From an uncultured Selenomonadales bacterium (GTDB taxonomy: Bacteria; Bacillota_C; Negativicutes; Selenomonadales; Selenomonadaceae): DNA of 7,601 nt. The position numbers and the translations under genes are program-made. How positions within the stretch are numbered: position 1 is the first letter of the stretch; every line of letters starts with the position of its first letter. The stretch lies in the NCBI GenBank assembly GCA_946407175.1, contig CAMJNB010000055.1:1-7601 (forward strand). The letters run 5' to 3'. The notes below the pieces were generated by a model, which was not told the origin of the DNA, made no database searches, and saw only the letters and a list, made by a program, of their open reading frames with translations. This document shows positions 5,681 through 7,601 of the stretch, in pieces.

Positions 5681-5757
5681 TAATCACTAATCCCCTGCCC
5701 TTTTTAGCTTAGAGCTTAGAACTTTCAGCTTATAGTTTTCATTCTTAATTCTTATGA
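5681..5757. repeat. Second tract of phased degenerate 7-nt repeats, upstream of ispE
   Basis: The plus strand in steps of seven reads TAATCAC, TAATCCC, CTGCCCT, TTTTAGC, TTAGAGC, TTAGAAC, TTTCAGC, TTATAGT, TTTCATT, CTTAATT, CTTATGA. It spans the gap between the glycosyltransferase stop codon (5752-5754) and the start of ispE. The minus strand here contains TCTAAGCTCTAAGCTAA (plus-strand positions 5704-5720), the same 17-mer found at 4782-4798 on the plus strand. The two tracts are therefore inverted relative to each other. The periodicity is looser than in the first tract. Confidence 0.65.
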
Positions 5758-7377
5758 CATTCTGCCGGTTTTGGTTTTCTCACCGTAATTGCGCGGCGGC
5801 AAAACAATTTTGTAGCCGTTATGTAAAGACTCCGCCACAGCCGACATAGTTTTTTCCAGCGTTACAAGTTCCTCCGCGTAATAATTCACCTTGAACGCAT
5901 TGATAAGCCGCATTGACGCGCTGTAAAGCCAATTTATCAAACTGAATCGCAACTCGTGTTCATTGCGTATGAAAACGTGCTTGTCCCATGCAGTTTTAAA
6001 AATTCGCGCCCAACTTATTTCAAAAATCGCACCGTTACCTGCCCAATTCGTCGCCTGCTTTTCGTGCCGCCTAAACGCGCTCAAAGGCTCATCATTCAGC
6101 CAAACCATATTTCCCTGCGTCAGAAGTTGGCACCACGTGGAAATGTCTACCAGCGAATAAAAGCCGTCCTCTTCGTCCGTCCAACAAAGGTCATTGTCGC
6201 GCAGAAATTTTTTGCGAATCAGCACGGTAGTAGGTTCGCCGATATAATTTTGTCCCGTGTGAAACATTAACCTTCCTGCCTCGTCGCCTGTAATTTTCAT
6301 CGTCTTATTCAATCTTTCAGGTTGCGGCATTCTCTGCGTATGAACTCTTCCTTCGGCGTCTATCACGTCCCTTATTGAAGTTACCAGCGAAACATCGGGA
6401 TTGTTGCGATAAATTTCCACCATAACTTCAAGTTTGCGCGGGTAGAATAAATCGTCGTCCATAAGCCAGTTGACATACTCGGCTTTGGGATTGTTGTACT
6501 TGCGCGCAAAATTCCAATTATCGTTCGCCGTGAAATTTTTGTGGTGAAAATATTTTATGCGTTTGTCCCGTGCAAGGTAATCCTGCATCAAATTTTCCGT
6601 GTCGTCATTTGTAGAATTGTCACTCACGATAACTTCAATGTTACGGTAGGTTTGATTCAGCGCGGAATCAAGAGCAAGTTTGAAATACTCTGGGCGATTG
6701 TACGTAGGAATTATGATGCTGACAAGCGGCAGGATATCTTTTGAATACTCGTTCAAAAATGCCACACGCGCATGACTATCAAGCGTCATTTTTGTAGTTT
6801 TAAACCGGAGCCACGTCTCTTTCTGATTAGCCACAACAACTTGGTAGCCTTTGCGCTTGAACTCAATACACTGCGCACTGTCGCCGAAGGATTTGGCTGT
6901 AAATAAATCGCATTGCCAGTCTACGTCGTACTGTGTCGCCATAAACCAGCCGTCAACTGCCGCAACTTCCTTGTAGTCATCCGTAACGTCGCCCCAGTCA
7001 GTCAAATTTTGGTTATCGCCGATAAAAATTTTTCCACACCTTTTAGCCGATTCAAGACAAATTCCGTTCGTAGAAAATTGAATTGCGCCGCTTACACCAA
7101 TAATGCCGATTTTTCTATCCGATTTAAAGATATTCAAAATGTCCGGCAGTATATTTTTGTAGATTAAGGAAACATTTTCATCGACATAAATTTTGTACCG
7201 CGCGTCATTCTGTTTCATCGCCGAATCATAGACAAAATATTTTTCGTCGCCGGTGACAGGCAAAATATCTACGTCGTAACCTTTCGGCACGGTAAGTTTT
7301 TGTATTGACTCAATCAGCTGACTGCAAAGATTTTCATCGGTCTTGTGAATGATAAAAGCAATTTTCTTTCTATTCAA
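5752..7377 (-). CDS. Two-domain glycosyltransferase (StrF-like N-terminal domain + GT2)
   Basis: This predicted cytoplasmic protein transfers a sugar from a nucleotide-sugar donor onto an unknown acceptor, probably a surface glycan or glycoprotein. It has 541 residues from TTG (7375-7377). Residues about 5-200 resemble the StrF-type glycosyltransferase-like domain: KIAFIIHKTDENL, EAMKQ-like SAMKQNDARYKIYVDENVS, DILNIFK and IGIIGVSGA. Residues about 219-345 are a GT-A fold GT2 domain: VSIIIPTYNRPEYFKLALDS, EVIVSDNSTNDDT, and the acidic nucleotide-metal motif LMDDDLF. Later motifs are DISTWCQLL and an FRRHEKQ segment. The last 80 residues are helical and unassigned. No membrane helix is seen. 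A longer GTG start (7384-7386) is rejected because that GTG is part of the GAGGTG ribosome binding site. A short intergenic stretch with a candidate terminator separates it from the upstream gene. Confidence 0.88.
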   Translation of the reverse strand: MNRKKIAFIIHKTDENLCSQLIESIQKLTVPKGYDVDILPVTGDEKYFVYDSAMKQNDARYKIYVDENVSLIYKNILPDILNIFKSDRKIGIIGVSGAIQFSTNGICLESAKRCGKIFIGDNQNLTDWGDVTDDYKEVAAVDGWFMATQYDVDWQCDLFTAKSFGDSAQCIEFKRKGYQVVVANQKETWLRFKTTKMTLDSHARVAFLNEYSKDILPLVSIIIPTYNRPEYFKLALDSALNQTYRNIEVIVSDNSTNDDTENLMQDYLARDKRIKYFHHKNFTANDNWNFARKYNNPKAEYVNWLMDDDLFYPRKLEVMVEIYRNNPDVSLVTSIRDVIDAEGRVHTQRMPQPERLNKTMKITGDEAGRLMFHTGQNYIGEPTTVLIRKKFLRDNDLCWTDEEDGFYSLVDISTWCQLLTQGNMVWLNDEPLSAFRRHEKQATNWAGNGAIFEISWARIFKTAWDKHVFIRNEHELRFSLINWLYSASMRLINAFKVNYYAEELVTLEKTMSAVAESLHNGYKIVLPPRNYGEKTKTGRMS

Positions 7378-7382
7378 AAAGT

Positions 7383-7389
7383 CCACCTC
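7383..7389 (-). promoter_or_regulatory. Ribosome binding site that fixes the glycosyltransferase TTG start
   Basis: GAGGTGG on the minus strand lies 5-6 nt before the TTG at 7375-7377. The same core (GAGGTG) at the same spacing precedes the transposase TTG at the other end of the window. The alternative GTG start at 7384-7386 lies within this site and has no other Shine-Dalgarno upstream. Confidence 0.65.
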
Positions 7390-7410
7390 ATATAAAGTTT
7401 AAGTTCAGAT

Positions 7411-7416
7411 TTTATA
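7411..7416 (-). promoter_or_regulatory. Weak candidate -10 element for the glycosyltransferase gene
   Basis: TATAAA on the minus strand lies 34 nt before the proposed TTG start, within AT-rich DNA. No good -35 match (TTGACA-like) is found 16-18 nt upstream, so this is only a candidate. Confidence 0.25.
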
Positions 7417-7424
7417 AAAGTCCT

Positions 7425-7462
7425 AAAAAAAATCGGACAGTGAAAGCTGAAAAAAAACTGTC
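7425..7462 (-). terminator. Candidate rho-independent terminator of the upstream partial gene
   Basis: On the minus strand GACAGT (7457-7462) pairs with ACTGTC (7436-7441) across a 15-nt loop. CGA and then eight T residues (7432-7425) follow. It lies 33 nt after the stop codon of the partial gene at the right edge. The stem is only six base pairs and the loop is large, so the strength is doubtful. An alternative GTCC/GGAC pairing overlaps it. Confidence 0.4.
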
Positions 7463-7494
7463 ACCATCCGTTTCTTAAGAAAAATTTTTTCGTG

Positions 7495-7601
7495 TTATAC
7501 CGGCGTAGGGTCTGAATTTTTTGTTTCAAAAATCGGCGTCGGCATCTGCGTTACATCTTGCGGCAAATTATTTTCACTTTTATCAAGATTGACCGGCGCT
7601 A
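7495..7601 (-). CDS. C-terminal end of an unrecognised protein, cut by the window edge
   Basis: The last 34 codons are visible, ending in TAA (7495-7497). The tail is polar and rich in Pro, Thr, Asn and Asp (NLPQDVTQMPTPIFE, ending SDPTPV) and looks like a disordered C-terminal extension. Coding is inferred from the open frame up to the edge, from the gene-like residue composition and from the terminator-like hairpin after the stop. No family can be assigned. It runs in the same direction as the glycosyltransferase. Confidence 0.5.
   Translation of the reverse strand, partial: APVNLDKSENNLPQDVTQMPTPIFETKNSDPTPV

Noticed and set aside
7384..7386. GTG as the start of the glycosyltransferase
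   Set aside because: This GTG is itself part of the GAGGTG Shine-Dalgarno sequence serving the TTG at 7375-7377, and no other ribosome binding site lies upstream of it.

Overview
The window looks like chromosomal DNA from a diderm Firmicute of the class Negativicutes (Selenomonas-like). That placement is inferred from three things: an outer-membrane beta-barrel gene sits among Firmicute-type genes, ispE, a GntR regulator and glmU lie in that order, and the ribosome binding sites are strong Gram-positive-style GAGGTG/GGAGG sites with frequent TTG and GTG starts. Every gene I can support lies on the minus strand, so transcription runs from high to low coordinates. No tRNA, rRNA or CRISPR array was seen.

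Layout in the direction of transcription. The last 34 codons of an unrecognised protein (7601-7495) are followed by an intergenic stretch with a candidate terminator and a weak promoter. Next comes a two-domain glycosyltransferase with a StrF-like N-terminal domain and a GT2 domain (7377-5752). Then come ispE (isoprenoid precursor synthesis), a FadR-type GntR regulator, a small type II toxin-antitoxin pair with a clear YoeB toxin, and glmU (UDP-GlcNAc synthesis). After glmU there are two unrecognised small ORFs (2099-1842 and 1820-1380). The window ends with an SLH-less outer-membrane beta-barrel protein (1355-237) and the first 44 codons of an IS5-family transposase (134-1).

How the genes fit together. 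IspE feeds isoprenoid and undecaprenyl carrier synthesis, and GlmU makes UDP-GlcNAc for peptidoglycan and LPS. The glycosyltransferase and the porin also belong to the envelope, so the core of the window is envelope biogenesis. The toxin-antitoxin pair sits between gntR and glmU with very short gaps and is probably an insertion into an otherwise co-transcribed housekeeping cluster.

The most unusual non-coding signal is a set of short tandem repeats filling the gene junctions. Degenerate 7-nt repeats occupy both sides of ispE and share an exact 17-nt word in opposite orientation. A separate 8-nt tandem repeat abuts the glmU stop codon. A 15-bp perfect tandem duplication also lies inside the porin signal peptide. 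I found no clearly new multi-gene system. The best leads are the atypical antitoxin paired with YoeB, the heptamer tracts, and the unidentified ORF pair downstream of glmU.
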